Part shown: piece by piece, positions 11,919-13,402 of the stretch
Numbering within the stretch: position 1 is the first letter of the stretch
Layout: every line of letters begins with the position of its first letter
From: an uncultured Collinsella sp.
GTDB taxonomy: Bacteria > Actinomycetota > Coriobacteriia > Coriobacteriales > Coriobacteriaceae
NCBI GenBank assembly: GCA_902494815.1
Contig: CABUVB010000034.1
Coordinates: 1-13,402 of the forward strand
DNA length: 13,402 nt
Direction of reading: 5' to 3'
Translations under genes and position numbers: made by a program
Notes under the pieces: generated by a model
What the model saw: the letters and a program-made list of their open reading frames with translations, nothing else
The model's database searches: none
What the model was told of the DNA's origin: nothing

Positions 11919-13402
11919 TTACTCGCTGTGGCGGGTGGCGATGGCGGCTCGCACTATGCCGGTGCTCATGAGGTACGTTACCAAGAAGTAGCCGCCGTAG
12001 GATGCCAAGAAGATCGCGCAGGTGAGGCCCACGGTGCCGCCGATGCTCATATGACCGAACGTGCTCACCAGGTCGATAATCACCTTGAGTGCCACAAAGG
12101 AGTGCGCCAGGCCCACTGCCAGCGGGAACAGGAAGAATACCGCTTGCTGTGCCATCACCGAATGGCGAATCTGGCGGTCGTCACAGCCAATCTGCGCCAG
12201 CACACGATAGCTGCGGCTGCCGTCGGCCACGTTGGAGAGCTGCTGGATCGACAGAATCGCCGCGCATGCAACGACCAATACAAAGCCGATGTAGATGGCT
12301 AGGTAGCTAATAAGACCGTTCATTTGCGCTGCTTGCGCGTACATCTCGGAGCGTGTGATGAAGGTTCCCCACGACCCCGGCTCCTTGCCGTCAACGAGCA
12401 GATTGTCGAGCACAGTGTATTTAATACTCTCGTCTGCCTCGGTCGTATCCATCCCCTGTTTGTAGTTAACGAGCAGACTACTGGAATACGGCTGCAGATT
12501 AAGTTGGGACAACAGCTCGTCGGCAACGACGACGGTACCCCCATTACTGCCCATCGCCGAGTTGGCGATGGCCGCCGTATCTTCGTCCGACTTATCGGTT
12601 GCGGGCTTGAGCGTATGCCCGCCCAAGGTAAGGGTATGGCCGCCAGCCATATACTTGGTGTACAGGTCGACCAGCTCGCCGCCCATATCACACGTGAGCA
12701 GATACTGGTCGTGACCGATGTGCACCGGCTCCTTGCCCATCATCTGGCGCAGTTTGTTGTACTGACTTGCCGGCGTCACATACAGACCCATCGCATCGGC
12801 ATTGCTACCCCCGAACGCCTTGGGAAGCTTTTCGCCCATGATCTTGCACATCTCACTTGGGGTCACCGAAGGATTCGAGCCGCCAACTGGGTAACTCAGA
12901 TATGAATCGATCTGCACATGCTCACCGGCAACATCGGCGATATTGACCTTCTTGCCGGTCTCGTCGTTGTTGCCCGCCGACTTGCCCTTACCGTGCCATG
13001 CGGGGTACAAATCGACCGTACTATCGGCCAGCACCATGCGATCGGCTTCAGACGGATTGACATACTCTTTGTAGTAGTCGAGCGTATCGGGCGTGTAATA
13101 GGCATACGTCTGAGACACGTCAACAGGGTTATAGCGCTCCAGGTTTTCGTTCATCACGTTGGCAATCGACATACCGCACGTCACCGAGGTGATGGCCAAA
13201 AACAGGAGCATCGCGATGACGCCCATCGAAAAGCACACCGTGTTGACCTTGGCCGCAAGCTGGCGCACGGTAAACATGTTGAGGCCGCGCCAATACACGC
13301 CGCGCAGGCTCTGCAGCAGCTTGATGAGCATGCCCGAGAGTCCCCAGAACAGGGCAAAGGTGCCCACGGTAACCATAGCGGTCGTAATACCAAACTGGTT
13401 CA
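11919..13402 (-). CDS. FtsX/BceB-type ABC transporter permease, 5' truncated by window
   Basis: C-terminal ~493 residues of a large ABC permease; the frame is open to the window edge, so the ATG at 13376 is internal. Order: a membrane helix (TVGTFALFWGLSGMLIKLL), a cytoplasmic loop MFTVRQLAAKVNTVCFSM, a second helix (GVIAMLLFLAITSVTCGMSI), a large extracytoplasmic domain of about 265 residues, then three helices starting LAIYIGFVLVVACAAILSI. The segment QLSNVADGSRSYRVLAQIGC followed by VFFLFPLAVGLAHSFVALKV is typical of BceB/VraG permeases, which with a separate ATPase sense or resist cell-wall-acting peptides; other FtsX-fold permeases transport or signal differently. The ATPase gene is presumably upstream, outside the window. 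Peptide resistance is inferred from family only. Confidence 0.85.
   Translation of the reverse strand, partial: NQFGITTAMVTVGTFALFWGLSGMLIKLLQSLRGVYWRGLNMFTVRQLAAKVNTVCFSMGVIAMLLFLAITSVTCGMSIANVMNENLERYNPVDVSQTYAYYTPDTLDYYKEYVNPSEADRMVLADSTVDLYPAWHGKGKSAGNNDETGKKVNIADVAGEHVQIDSYLSYPVGGSNPSVTPSEMCKIMGEKLPKAFGGSNADAMGLYVTPASQYNKLRQMMGKEPVHIGHDQYLLTCDMGGELVDLYTKYMAGGHTLTLGGHTLKPATDKSDEDTAAIANSAMGSNGGTVVVADELLSQLNLQPYSSSLLVNYKQGMDTTEADESIKYTVLDNLLVDGKEPGSWGTFITRSEMYAQAAQMNGLISYLAIYIGFVLVVACAAILSIQQLSNVADGSRSYRVLAQIGCDDRQIRHSVMAQQAVFFLFPLAVGLAHSFVALKVIIDLVSTFGHMSIGGTVGLTCAIFLASYGGYFLVTYLMSTGIVRAAIATRHSE

Overview
The window looks like chromosomal DNA of a gut Coriobacteriia member, most likely Collinsella or a close relative. 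This is inferred from roughly 60% G+C, strongly G/C-ending codons, the protein types (membrane-bound LuxR regulator, AguD-like permeases), and intergenic regions full of inverted repeats. No rRNA or marker gene is present to fix the genus.

Layout. (1) 1-1083, plus: 3' part of a type I ABC exporter half-transporter, followed by a strong terminator. (2) 1206-1444: inverted-repeat element resembling a MITE. (3) 1663-2694, plus: class I DAHP synthase behind a good promoter; two hairpins follow the gene, the larger carrying a structured element found again after aguA. (4) 3149-3799, plus: GNAT acetyltransferase; then a small ORF at 3939-4130. (5) 4166-10293, minus: agmatine-catabolism locus. In transcription order it holds putrescine carbamoyltransferase, an agmatine/putrescine-type antiporter, a gap of about 370 nt with a dense predicted RNA structure, agmatine deiminase, a terminator, and then a second, paralogous antiporter with its own leader (Arg-rich 60-codon ORF plus terminator-like hairpin). 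(6) 10625-11590, plus: divergent seven-helix membrane protein with a LuxR-type HTH, placed like AguR of lactic acid bacteria. (7) 11919-13402, minus: C-terminal part of a BceB/FtsX-type ABC permease.

How the locus works. Agmatine enters by exchange for putrescine. AguA converts it to N-carbamoylputrescine, and the carbamoyltransferase forms putrescine plus carbamoyl phosphate, which a carbamate kinase would turn into ATP. No carbamate kinase lies in this window. The LuxR protein is the likely agmatine-responsive regulator.

The least ordinary material is between genes: (a) an array of about 300 nt of stems with two possible pseudoknots between aguD and aguA, where every wobble I identified implies the minus-strand RNA; (b) two copies of a long hairpin with conserved unpaired boxes and compensatory changes in the stems; (c) three hairpins whose loops share CCTGTCCC just before the right arm, two with the same stem and one with a different stem; (d) an attenuator-like leader before the second antiporter; (e) several large inverted repeats. 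All structures were found by eye, without folding software or database searches.
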